Below, one piece after another: positions 19,995 to 29,184 of a stretch of 64,000 nucleotides of DNA. Below the pieces are notes generated by a model. That model was not told the origin of the DNA and made no database searches. It worked only from the letters and a program-made list of their open reading frames with translations. A program made the translations under genes and the position numbers. Numbering within the stretch: the first letter of the stretch is position 1; each line of letters begins with the position of its first letter. Source of the DNA: Treponema bryantii (GTDB lineage Bacteria > Spirochaetota > Spirochaetia > Treponematales > Treponemataceae); assembly GCA_015061465.1 (NCBI GenBank), contig SUWN01000002.1:1-64000 (forward strand), given 5' to 3'.

Positions 19995-21170
19995 TTATTC
20001 CATTTCCACGTACGGAGTATCAATTGTTATAACACAATTTGAATTTTTTATATAAGTTTGAACGTATTTTTGGATTTCAGATTTTAAATCTTCATCACAA
20101 AGTTTACAATCAAAAGATTTTACTACATCAAAAATAATATTTGTATGTGTAGGACCCGGTACAATTCTTACATCGTGCGAAGTTAAATTTGTATTAATTT
20201 TTTGTAATCCTGCATGAATTACATCTTTTATTTCTGATAGACGTTCATTTTTTGTATCAATCGGGTCCATATGAATAATTACGCTACAATTTAATTTTTG
20301 CGCAACAGAAACTTCGATATTATCAATAATATCATGCATTTCAAAAATATCTTTATCACCGGGAACTTCAACATGCAAAGAAATCATACGTCGCCCAGGA
20401 CCATAATCGTGAACAATTAAATCGTGAATTCCAACAACATGAGGAAATTTACACACTTCTTCTTCAATTTGATTTACAAATTCTTTAGAAGGAGGAGTTC
20501 CTAAAAGTGGCTTAATTGTTTCTTTTGCAGATTCAATTCCTGTGTACAAAATGAACAATGCAACAAAGATTCCGGCAAGAGCATCAGTAGGAAAAGTTGT
20601 AAATTTAGAACAAACAATTGAAACAATAACCACAAAAGTAGAAATCATGTCTGCAAAACTATCTTGCGCAGTCGCTTTCATAGAAACTGAATCAATTTTT
20701 TTTGCAATTCTACTATTGTAAAAATACATATAAAATTTAATTAAAATTGAAAAAATTAATATAATTATAGAAAAAAGACTGAAATTTACAGGGGAAGGAT
20801 TAAACAAACCTTCAAATGAAGATTTTAAAAGTTCTAATCCCATAAACAAAATTAAAAACGAGATGATTAAACCTGATATATATTCCAATCTTCCGTGACC
20901 AAAAGGATGTTCAATATCAGGTTTTTTGCAAGAAAGTTTAAAACCTAAAATAGAAACTAATGAAGCTGCAGCATCTGAAATATTATTAAATGCATCTGCA
21001 ATCATAGCAACAGAACTTGCTAGAATTCCAAAAATCAATTTTAAGCCAAATAACACGACATTTAAAAAGATTCCAAATACACCGCACAAAGTTCCATATT
21101 GCTGACGTACAAAAGGATTTGAATAATCAGCCCTATTTTTAATAAAAATTCTTGCAAGTAAATTAATCAT
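19995..21170 (-). CDS. Cation diffusion facilitator (CDF) transporter
   Basis: IADAFNNISDAAASLVSILGFKLSCKKPDIEHPFGHGRLEY. Confidence 0.93.
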   Translation of the reverse strand: MINLLARIFIKNRADYSNPFVRQQYGTLCGVFGIFLNVVLFGLKLIFGILASSVAMIADAFNNISDAAASLVSILGFKLSCKKPDIEHPFGHGRLEYISGLIISFLILFMGLELLKSSFEGLFNPSPVNFSLFSIIILIFSILIKFYMYFYNSRIAKKIDSVSMKATAQDSFADMISTFVVIVSIVCSKFTTFPTDALAGIFVALFILYTGIESAKETIKPLLGTPPSKEFVNQIEEEVCKFPHVVGIHDLIVHDYGPGRRMISLHVEVPGDKDIFEMHDIIDNIEVSVAQKLNCSVIIHMDPIDTKNERLSEIKDVIHAGLQKINTNLTSHDVRIVPGPTHTNIIFDVVKSFDCKLCDEDLKSEIQKYVQTYIKNSNCVITIDTPYVEME

Positions 21171-21171
21171 T

Positions 21172-22287
21172 TTAGTTTTCCAATTCGTCTTCTATAAGGT
21201 CAGGTAAAAGTTCAAAGAAATCGTATCCTGTAATTTGTTCGATGTAATCAATTGGTTTTTGATAAGCAGTCCAATCTCCACCTTTGTGAACACCTTTTTG
21301 ATTTGGAATACAAACTGAAATTATACGTGTATTTTCATCAATGCGATTAAAATCATCTTCACCCTTAGGAAGAACCATTACAACTTTCCATGTATATTCT
21401 GGAACATTCATATTATAAACTTGACCTGATTTTGTTTTGATTGGAATATAATCAAATGAACCTTTATCACCACTTCCACCAGAACCAACAGGACCTGCAA
21501 AAATATAAAGTTCATTTCCTTCGAGAGCCAAGTCTCTTTCGTATGCTTCTAAGTCTTTCCAAACAATTCTATTGCTATCAGGAGCTTGTGGAACCATATT
21601 TGTCATAAGGAATGTCATTTCATTATCTTCTACAGTTTTTGTTCTATCTGCCGAGGGACAAACGTGCCCTCTATCAAAACCGTAAGCATTGAATTGATAA
21701 TCTGCTTTTCTTACTCTGTAATATCCATCTGGTAAGTCTGTATCAGGGCGGAAATTATCAGCACGTTCTGCATCTCCAAAATCATCTGTTGACAAGTGCC
21801 AACCTACCCAGTTTGGACAAAGTGTTTCGTTATTATAAGACATTGTAAACTGACTTCTATCCATCAAATAGTTTTTATCGTTAGAAACATCTGTTGTTGC
21901 GTCAGAAGGATTTCCCAAATACATTGGATGATTTTCTGAATATTCAAAATTAACTTCTTGAGGTGTAGTTGATTTTTTTGCAACTGTTGTTTGTGTTGGC
22001 GTAGGTTGTTCATTTTGAACTTCAGTTACTTCAGGTTCAATACCACGAATTTGATCCCAATAAACTAAAATTAGCGGACGTTCTGTTTGTTCAAGTTGAA
22101 TTAATTTTCCATCAGAATTGATTTTAATTACAGGTTTTCCGTAAAAATACCAGCCAAGAGCAACTATAAGTACAATTACTCCGATTATAGAACGCAAAAT
22201 CTTTTGTGATTTTGACATTCTTTTTTTAGATTTGTTTTTTGTTTCTTTTGAAACAGGTTTCTTTTGATTTGATTTTTTTGTAGCCAT
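21172..22287 (-). CDS. Membrane-anchored DNA/RNA non-specific endonuclease (NUC1 type)
   Basis: DRGHVCPSADRT catalytic motif, N-terminal TM helix; start at MATKKSNQ. Confidence 0.88.
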   Translation of the reverse strand: MATKKSNQKKPVSKETKNKSKKRMSKSQKILRSIIGVIVLIVALGWYFYGKPVIKINSDGKLIQLEQTERPLILVYWDQIRGIEPEVTEVQNEQPTPTQTTVAKKSTTPQEVNFEYSENHPMYLGNPSDATTDVSNDKNYLMDRSQFTMSYNNETLCPNWVGWHLSTDDFGDAERADNFRPDTDLPDGYYRVRKADYQFNAYGFDRGHVCPSADRTKTVEDNEMTFLMTNMVPQAPDSNRIVWKDLEAYERDLALEGNELYIFAGPVGSGGSGDKGSFDYIPIKTKSGQVYNMNVPEYTWKVVMVLPKGEDDFNRIDENTRIISVCIPNQKGVHKGGDWTAYQKPIDYIEQITGYDFFELLPDLIEDELEN

Positions 22288-22329
22288 AGTTTGAATTTTA
22301 TCAGTATATATGTTTATATGCAAGTTAAA

Positions 22330-22370
22330 TAAAAAGTCATTCCTCTTAAAACAAGAGAAATGACTTTTTA
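22330..22370 (-). terminator. Terminator downstream of gatA
   Basis: AAAAAGTCATT...AATGACTTTTT. Confidence 0.75.
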
Positions 22371-22380
22371 GATTTAAATT

Positions 22381-23889
22381 TTATTTTTGTACAGGAACTC
22401 CGCACATTGGATGGTCAATTTCCCAATTCTGTGCAACTTTTAAGATTTTTGATTCACTGAACATTGGACCAGCAAACTGAACACCAACAGGCATTGAACC
22501 TGCTTTTTCGCTTGTTTTTCCAGCTGGAACTGAAATAGAAGGGATTCTAGCAAGGTTTACAAATGTAGTGAACAAATCGCTCAAATACATTTCAAGTGGG
22601 TCGTCAACTTTCTGCCCAAGTTTAAATGCAGGAGTTGGACAAACTGGACAAATAACTAAATCGTAAGATTCAAAAAGTTTTGACATTTCTTCTTGAATTC
22701 TTGCTCTTACAGTCATTCCTTTTTTGTAAGTATCACCACTAAATTGTTCAGATAAAACATAATTTCCAATAACAATACGACGTTTTACTTCTGGACCAAA
22801 GCCTTCAGAACGTGTTTGAACATATAATTCATCATAACCTTTGCCAGCATCAACGCGTCTTCCGTAACGAATTCCATCAAATCTGCTTAAATTACTAGCA
22901 GCTTCTGATAAAGCAATTACGTAATAACTTGCAATTGAAGCATCTAAGATTGGTAAATCAACAACATCGATTTTTGCACCTTTTGATTCAAACCATTTTC
23001 TTGTAGATTCAAAAACCGCACCTACATCAGCATCAAGTCCTTTTGTTTCCAAAAATTGTTGAGGAATTGCAACTTTTAATTTTGCAAATTCATCATCTGA
23101 TAATGCTGTAAGATTTTTTAATTCATCTACATTTGGCAAATCGCAAGATGTATCATCATACATATCTTCGCCAGCCATTACAGCCAAAGGTTGTGCAATA
23201 TCATTTGGTGTATGACCAATAATTCCAACCTGATCCAAAGAACTTCCGTAAGCCACAACTCCCCAACGAGAAAGAACTCCATAAGTTGGTTTTAATCCAT
23301 ATACACCACAATATGAAGCAGGAAGACGAACTGAACCACCAGTTTCTGTTCCAAGTCCAAACAATGCTTGATTTGCAGCAACAGCAGCTGTAGAACCACC
23401 AGAACTTCCGCCAGAAACGTATTCTCTGTTGATTGGATTACGTGTAGGTCCATAGCAGGAATATTCTGTACTTGAACCCATTGCAAATTCATCTTGATTA
23501 CAACGTCCAAGAGGAATTGCACCAGCTTCTTCAAGGCGATTAATTACAGTCGCATTATAAGGGGCAACGTATCCTTCCAAGATTTTACTTGCACAAGTTA
23601 AGTGTTGTCCTTTTACAGAAATATTATCTTTTACAGCAAATGGCAAACCTAAAAGTGGTTTTTTATTAAATAAATCATCTAGAGTACCGTCATTTTTTGC
23701 TTGTTCAATTTCTTTATCACAAGCTTCTGCTTTTGAAATTGCATTATCGTACATTTCCAAAAAGGCATTTAATGGTAAAGATGAGTTTTTATCGTTTTCG
23801 AATGTTTCTATAGATTCTTTTACAAGAGAAACGCTTGTAACTTCACCGTTTTTAAGGGATTCTCTTACTTCGTTTATTGTATATTTCAT
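22381..23889 (-). CDS. gatA: Asp-tRNA(Asn)/Glu-tRNA(Gln) amidotransferase subunit A
   Basis: Amidase signature GGSSGGSTAAVAANQALFGLGTETGGSVRLPA. Confidence 0.96.
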   Translation of the reverse strand: MKYTINEVRESLKNGEVTSVSLVKESIETFENDKNSSLPLNAFLEMYDNAISKAEACDKEIEQAKNDGTLDDLFNKKPLLGLPFAVKDNISVKGQHLTCASKILEGYVAPYNATVINRLEEAGAIPLGRCNQDEFAMGSSTEYSCYGPTRNPINREYVSGGSSGGSTAAVAANQALFGLGTETGGSVRLPASYCGVYGLKPTYGVLSRWGVVAYGSSLDQVGIIGHTPNDIAQPLAVMAGEDMYDDTSCDLPNVDELKNLTALSDDEFAKLKVAIPQQFLETKGLDADVGAVFESTRKWFESKGAKIDVVDLPILDASIASYYVIALSEAASNLSRFDGIRYGRRVDAGKGYDELYVQTRSEGFGPEVKRRIVIGNYVLSEQFSGDTYKKGMTVRARIQEEMSKLFESYDLVICPVCPTPAFKLGQKVDDPLEMYLSDLFTTFVNLARIPSISVPAGKTSEKAGSMPVGVQFAGPMFSESKILKVAQNWEIDHPMCGVPVQK

Positions 23890-23891
23890 AA

Positions 23892-24200
23892 TTAAACTCC
23901 TTCACCAAGAACTTTAGGAACTTGAAAATATCCATCCATGAAGTCTTTTGAAACTTTTTTTACATCATGAATTTCAAGTCCTTGTACAATTTCATCTTCA
24001 CGAAGATTTTCTGCTTGTGTAGAAGGATAAGCGTCATAAGGATTTTTGCTGTCATCATATTTTGAAAGAATTTCAAAATAACCAACAATATCATCAACTT
24101 GTTTTTTTAAAATAGATAAATTTGTACTTTCTGGAGAAAGTCGTGATAAATATAACAAATTATCTAAAGTCTGTTCATCGATTTTTTTGTGAGTACTCAT
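23892..24200 (-). CDS. gatC: Asp-tRNA(Asn)/Glu-tRNA(Gln) amidotransferase subunit C
   Basis: Small ORF directly upstream of gatA; GatC-like LDNLLYLSRLSPES...LREDEIVQ. Confidence 0.9.
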   Translation of the reverse strand: MSTHKKIDEQTLDNLLYLSRLSPESTNLSILKKQVDDIVGYFEILSKYDDSKNPYDAYPSTQAENLREDEIVQGLEIHDVKKVSKDFMDGYFQVPKVLGEGV

Positions 24201-24207
24201 AATCTAT

Positions 24208-24236
24208 ATTATAGTAAACTGACAGAGAAAAATCAA
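24208..24236 (-). promoter_or_regulatory. Promoter of gatC, likely leaderless
   Basis: Minus strand TTGATT-17-TATAAT then 7 nt to the ATG. Confidence 0.65.
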
Positions 24237-24248
24237 ATATCTAGCCTG

Positions 24249-25184
24249 AGCTTCTGAACATTCTTCTATGTTCATTAATTTTGCTCAGGCTTCCAGTTTT
24301 ACTTTGCGTAAAACTGGTACATCCTTTTTGTGCACAACCAAGCTTCTGAACATTCTTCTATGTTCATTAATTTTGCTCAGGCTTCCAGTTTTACTTTGCG
24401 TAAAACTGGTACATCCTTTTTGTGCACAACCAAGCTTCTGAACATTCTTCTATGTTCATTAGTTTTGCTCAGGCTTCCAGTTTTAGCTTGCGTAAAACTG
24501 GTACGTCCTTTTTGTGCACAACCAAGCTTCTGAACATTCTTCTATGTTCATTAATTTTGCTCAGGCTTCCAGTTTTACTTTGCGTAAAACTGGTACATCT
24601 TTTTTGTGCACAACCAAGCTTCTGAACATTCTTCTATGTTCATTAATTTTGCTCAGGCTTCCAGTTTTACTTTGCGTAAAACTGGTACATCCTTTTTGTG
24701 CACAACCAAGCTTCTGAACATTCTTCTATGTTCATTAGTTTTGCTCAGGCTTCCAGTTTTACGTTGCGTAAAACTGGTACATCCTTTTTGTGCACAACCT
24801 AGCTTCTGAACATTCTTCTTTGTTCATTAGTTTTGCTCAGGCTTCCAGTTTTACTTTGCGTAAAACTGGTACGTCCTTTTTTTGCACAACCAAGCTTCTG
24901 AACCTTTTACTATGTTCATTAATTTTGCTCAGGCTTCCAGTTTTACGTTGCGTAAAACTGGTACGTCTTTTTTGTGCACAACCTAGCTTCTGAACATTCT
25001 TCTATGTTCATTAATTTTGCTCAGGCTTCCAGTTTTACGTTGCGTAAAACTGGTACGTCTTTTTTGTGCACAACCAAGCTTCTGAACATTCTTCTATGTT
25101 CGTTGATTTTGCTCAGGCTTCCAGTTTTACGTTGCGTAAAACTGGTACGTCACTTTTGTGCACAACCTAGCTTCTGAACATTCT
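24249..25184. repeat. 92-bp tandem repeat array, 10 full units plus a partial unit, each with an internal perfect hairpin
   Basis: CTTCTGAAC recurs at 24251, 24343, 24435, 24527, 24619, 24711, 24803, 24895, 24987, 25079, 25171 (constant 92 bp); most units contain CCAGTTTTAC-N5-GTAAAACTGG and palindrome TTGTGCACAA. Confidence 0.97.
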
Positions 25185-26745
25185 ACTTTTCTTTGTGTAC
25201 TACATTTAGATTTGTAAAAGTTGCAACCGCGGAAGAATTGGAATCTACTGCATAAAAACCTAAATAAACTCCTGTAAATCCACCTGCAACTTCGCTTGAA
25301 AGATAACGTGTGTCTGCTTGAGAAAGCAAAATCATATCTTTTTCTGTTTGTAGAAATAATTGATAACAGTAAGCATTTGCTAAAATTTTAAAAGTTGCTT
25401 TATTCGAAGCAAGTTTTAGTTTTTCTTTTAGGGAGTCTGCCTGCCCTACACAAATTCTAGAATTTGCATAAAAATCATTACCTTCTTTTGTGATAAAAAT
25501 ATCGTAATGATGATTTTCGTCCATAAATAAAGAAAGGCCTGATTCTGCTGTAGAACCTTTTGACACTGTTTCAGATTTGGACAATTCCACCTGACAAGAA
25601 ATTTCTTCCTCAAAAGCACATTGTCTAATTCCTACCCAAGATGGAGAATCTTCAAGATTTTTTATAGTTTTATTTGTTGCTTTAACTTTTAAGAAATCTA
25701 TGCCAAATTCGTAATTTTCTTTATGAGGATTTCTTAAATAATTCCAATCATTTTTTGTTGTTAGATTTTGGAAATTTTTGTGATAATTAAAATTTTGTTG
25801 TTCAAATTTGTGTTCAAAAGGCAATTCAACTTCTAGCAAAGCTTCTCCATAGCCTTGTTTATCAAATAAACTGCAACATGGAGTTCCAATATAAAACCAA
25901 TCATCTTTCCAAATAACTGGTTCCATACAAGTTTCACGTCCTAAATGATGGAAAGGCATGTATTTATCAATTTGTCTAAACGCAAGATGACAAAACCACC
26001 AAGTTCCATCAGTTGCCTGAACAATATCGCCATGCCCCGCACCTTGAAGTTGATATCCGCCAAGATTTCTATTTGTTAAAACAGGATTTGCAGGACAAGG
26101 TTCAAATGGACCTTTTAGATTTTTTGAACGAGCGTAGTTTACCATGTGCCCGTACTCTGTTCCACCTTCGGCATTTAACAAATAATAATATCCGTTGAAT
26201 TTATACATGTGTGGCGCTTCGATGTATCTTCCGCCAGTTCCGTACCAAAGAGGTTCATTTTCTGAAAGTTTTTTTCCAGTTTCAATATCGATTTGGCTGA
26301 TTTGAATATATCCACGACCAGTTTTATCGTTCCCATTAGAAATAAAATAAACTTTTCCATCATCATCAAAAAATAACGATGGATCAATCCCGTCTTGTTC
26401 TACTTTAATTGGGTCTGACCATTCGCCATAAATATCATCTGTCCAAACATAAAAATTTCCGATATTAGAAACGTTTGTTACAACCATGTAAAATCGCCCA
26501 TTATTAAAGCGAATTGTTGGTGCGTAAATTCCTCCACCAGTTATGCTTGAATTTTCTAAAAGCAACTGACTTTTTCTTGTAAGACAATGACCAATTTGTT
26601 TCCAATTGATTAAATCATCGCTTTCAAAAAGTGGAACTCCAGGAAAATAACTAAAAGTTGAACAAACCATATAATATTTTCCATTTGCCGCACACATACT
26701 TGGATCTGGATACATTCCTCTTAAAACTGGATTGTGAAATTTCAT
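25183..26745 (-). CDS. GH43 glycoside hydrolase (beta-xylosidase-like)
   Basis: NPVLRGMYPDPSMCAANGKYYMVCSTFSYFPGVPLF, GIDPSLFFDDDGKVYF, IEAPHMYK. Confidence 0.9.
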   Translation of the reverse strand: MKFHNPVLRGMYPDPSMCAANGKYYMVCSTFSYFPGVPLFESDDLINWKQIGHCLTRKSQLLLENSSITGGGIYAPTIRFNNGRFYMVVTNVSNIGNFYVWTDDIYGEWSDPIKVEQDGIDPSLFFDDDGKVYFISNGNDKTGRGYIQISQIDIETGKKLSENEPLWYGTGGRYIEAPHMYKFNGYYYLLNAEGGTEYGHMVNYARSKNLKGPFEPCPANPVLTNRNLGGYQLQGAGHGDIVQATDGTWWFCHLAFRQIDKYMPFHHLGRETCMEPVIWKDDWFYIGTPCCSLFDKQGYGEALLEVELPFEHKFEQQNFNYHKNFQNLTTKNDWNYLRNPHKENYEFGIDFLKVKATNKTIKNLEDSPSWVGIRQCAFEEEISCQVELSKSETVSKGSTAESGLSLFMDENHHYDIFITKEGNDFYANSRICVGQADSLKEKLKLASNKATFKILANAYCYQLFLQTEKDMILLSQADTRYLSSEVAGGFTGVYLGFYAVDSNSSAVATFTNLNVVHKEK

Positions 26746-26766
26746 TTACGCACCTTCAAAAAAAAA

Positions 26767-28299
26767 TTATTTATTAAATTTCCATTCTTTTAAACAAACG
26801 TCTTCGTTTCCAAAAAGAATGTAGAAGAAATGAACTCCTGTAAAATCTGTTGGAACATCAATTGTGACTTCTTGCCATTCATCGCTATCAACAACAAAAG
26901 AAGTTACTGGAGATTTTGCAACATTATCTAATTTAAGTTCAATTTTTCCGTGACCTTTTACTTTTGTTGTAAATGATTTTGCACCGTCTTCAAAATCAAC
27001 ATCTTTTATTACAAACCAAGCGCCATCTGCAACAGATTTTGAAGCCAATGTATTTTCTTCTGGAATTTTTTCATACCAAATATCAGCAGATGTACACATT
27101 GTAGTTCCAAGTGTTAATTTATATGGATTAAAATTTTCTATTTGTTTTACACCTGCAACTGTACCACTTCTTAATTCAATTTTTAAATTTTCTTCATCAA
27201 CTTGCAAAGTATCTACACAAAGACTTCTAAAACCACCATCTGTTCCCATTTTATCTTGAAGAATCATTGCATGATAAATCATGTAATATTCACCTTTATA
27301 TTTCATAAAGTGGCTGTGATTATTACTGTAATTCATGCCAGCTTCACCTGGATTTCTAAAATAATGACCTTTATATTCCCACGAATCCATATCAAGAGGT
27401 GTTTTACTTGTCATATAAGCCATGGAACAAGTAGATGGTTTTGGAATTCCTTTGAATTTTTCTGGCCATTCATCACGCTTATCCCAACTTGTGTTGAATG
27501 TATAAACATAAGTGTCATTTATATAATTTAATTCACTTGCTTCAAAGAAATATGGTGAAGGCATCACTTTGATTTCGCTAGCAAGAGAAAGCATATCGTC
27601 ACCCAATTGAACAATTCTTGCACTGTTTGGCCATAAATCAGTTCCACTTGGAGCTTTTCCGCATCCGCCAAAAGCAAGCCATGGAGTTCCGTTATCATCA
27701 ATACAAACACCAGGGTCAAAAGGAGCTGGACAATCTCCGAGCCCTTTTGTTTTGTGAGAAATTAATGGCTTTTTCAAAGGGTCTGTCCAAGGTCCTAGAG
27801 GACTTGTGGCTGTTATTACACCAACGCCCGCACCACTATTTGAAAAATACATATAAAAATGAGTTAATCCGTCATCTTCTACGCGAGAAACAATTGAAGG
27901 CGCCCAAGATGCATAAATCCATGGTGCAATTTTTTTTACGTTAATTTCTCCGTGATAAGTCCAGTTCACCATGTCTTCTGTAGAAAAACAAACTAATGAT
28001 TTGATGTGTTCATAAGTATTTTTTCCGTTTTTTCCAACAACTTCATATTGTTGATGGTCGCTTGTTCCGTAAATATAAAGTCTTCCTTCATATTCTACGC
28101 CTGTTGGGTCAGCACAAAAAACATTTGACGAAACAGGATTTGAATTGAACAAAGGTTTGCAAATGTTTTTGCTAGGTTGAATTTCAGCCATATTGATTTC
28201 CTTATTTGCATTATTGTTTGTATTTCCCATTGTTGAGCAAGAAGAAAAACAAATACAAACAAATACAAAATTTTTAATTAATTGTAATATTCGTTTCAT
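26767..28299 (-). CDS. Secreted lipoprotein GH43 enzyme with C-terminal CBM6-like domain
   Basis: Lipobox-like FSSCS; CADPTGVEYEGRLYIYGTSD, DPGVCIDDNGTPWLAFGG, FFEASELNY. Confidence 0.87.
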   Translation of the reverse strand: MKRILQLIKNFVFVCICFSSCSTMGNTNNNANKEINMAEIQPSKNICKPLFNSNPVSSNVFCADPTGVEYEGRLYIYGTSDHQQYEVVGKNGKNTYEHIKSLVCFSTEDMVNWTYHGEINVKKIAPWIYASWAPSIVSRVEDDGLTHFYMYFSNSGAGVGVITATSPLGPWTDPLKKPLISHKTKGLGDCPAPFDPGVCIDDNGTPWLAFGGCGKAPSGTDLWPNSARIVQLGDDMLSLASEIKVMPSPYFFEASELNYINDTYVYTFNTSWDKRDEWPEKFKGIPKPSTCSMAYMTSKTPLDMDSWEYKGHYFRNPGEAGMNYSNNHSHFMKYKGEYYMIYHAMILQDKMGTDGGFRSLCVDTLQVDEENLKIELRSGTVAGVKQIENFNPYKLTLGTTMCTSADIWYEKIPEENTLASKSVADGAWFVIKDVDFEDGAKSFTTKVKGHGKIELKLDNVAKSPVTSFVVDSDEWQEVTIDVPTDFTGVHFFYILFGNEDVCLKEWKFNK

Positions 28300-28463
28300 G
28301 AAGATTAGTATAATTTGATTAAAAATAATTTGATACGTGAAAAAGATTTAATAATTAGATGATAATTCTTTTATTATGAGATTATATTTTGGATAAAACT
28401 CGATTTATTGAATATATATATTTTTATATATATAATTAAAAAAAATGATTTAGAGGAAAAAAA

Positions 28464-29072
28464 ATGAACAAAAAACAAAAAATCGCAATTGGAATAAATA
28501 TTTTTACAGCAATTACACAACTTGTTGTTTCTTCAATTCTTATAATTAGACGCGGCTTTGCGGCTTTTGGATATTACACAATGGACAGTAATATTTTTGC
28601 AGCAGTAACTTCAATATTTTTAATAATTTCCCTTCTTACAAAAAAAGAAGTTTCAGAAAGAATTCATAACTTTAGATATTACTCAACTTGTTGTGTAACT
28701 CTAACATTTCTTGTTGTAATTACAATTTTAGTTCCAATGGATGGGTGGCACACGCTTCCAAACAGACTTTTTATGGGAACTGATTTGTGGCTTCATACAG
28801 TGGGACCATTACTAAACATTGTAAGTTTTATTTTCTTTGAAAGAGAAAACACATTAAGCAAAAAACAGCCACTTTTAGCAATTATTCCAACAATTATTTA
28901 TGCAATTTTTGCAATAATTTTAAATCTTTTAAAAGTTATTGATGGACCATATTTTTTCTTAAAAATATACGAACAACCAATTTGGGAAGTAATTATGTGG
29001 CTTGTAATAATTGGTATTTTAGTATTTATAATTGCATTTTTACTAAAAAAAGCTACATCTACTAAAAAATAA
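28464..29072 (+). CDS. Pr6Pr-like six-TM membrane protein
   Basis: Hydrophobic; TMDSNIFAAVTSIF and DLWLHTVGPLLNIV pattern. Confidence 0.55.
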   Translation: MNKKQKIAIGINIFTAITQLVVSSILIIRRGFAAFGYYTMDSNIFAAVTSIFLIISLLTKKEVSERIHNFRYYSTCCVTLTFLVVITILVPMDGWHTLPNRLFMGTDLWLHTVGPLLNIVSFIFFERENTLSKKQPLLAIIPTIIYAIFAIILNLLKVIDGPYFFLKIYEQPIWEVIMWLVIIGILVFIIAFLLKKATSTKK

Positions 29073-29082
29073 ATTTCATAAA

Positions 29083-29180
29083 AATCCTCTTAATATAGAA
29101 CATAAAATTTTGACTCTTGTATAATGACAAAAAAAGTGATAATGTCAGTAATATAATAACAAATTTTTATTAAGAGGATT
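29083..29180 (+). promoter_or_regulatory. 13-bp inverted repeat whose 3' arm contains the acyl-CoA ligase SD
   Basis: AATCCTCTTAATA (29083-29095) / TATTAAGAGGATT (29168-29180). Confidence 0.6.
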
Positions 29181-29184
29181 CCAT

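Noticed and set aside
24330-25177. Series of overlapping 67-aa plus-strand ORFs
   Set aside because: They are reading-frame artefacts of the 92-bp tandem repeat (period not divisible by 3), not protein genes.
24249-25184. CRISPR array or integron attC array
   Set aside because: No alternating repeat/spacer structure, no cas genes, and I could not find convincing attC R/L boxes or an integrase; the whole 92-bp unit is repeated.
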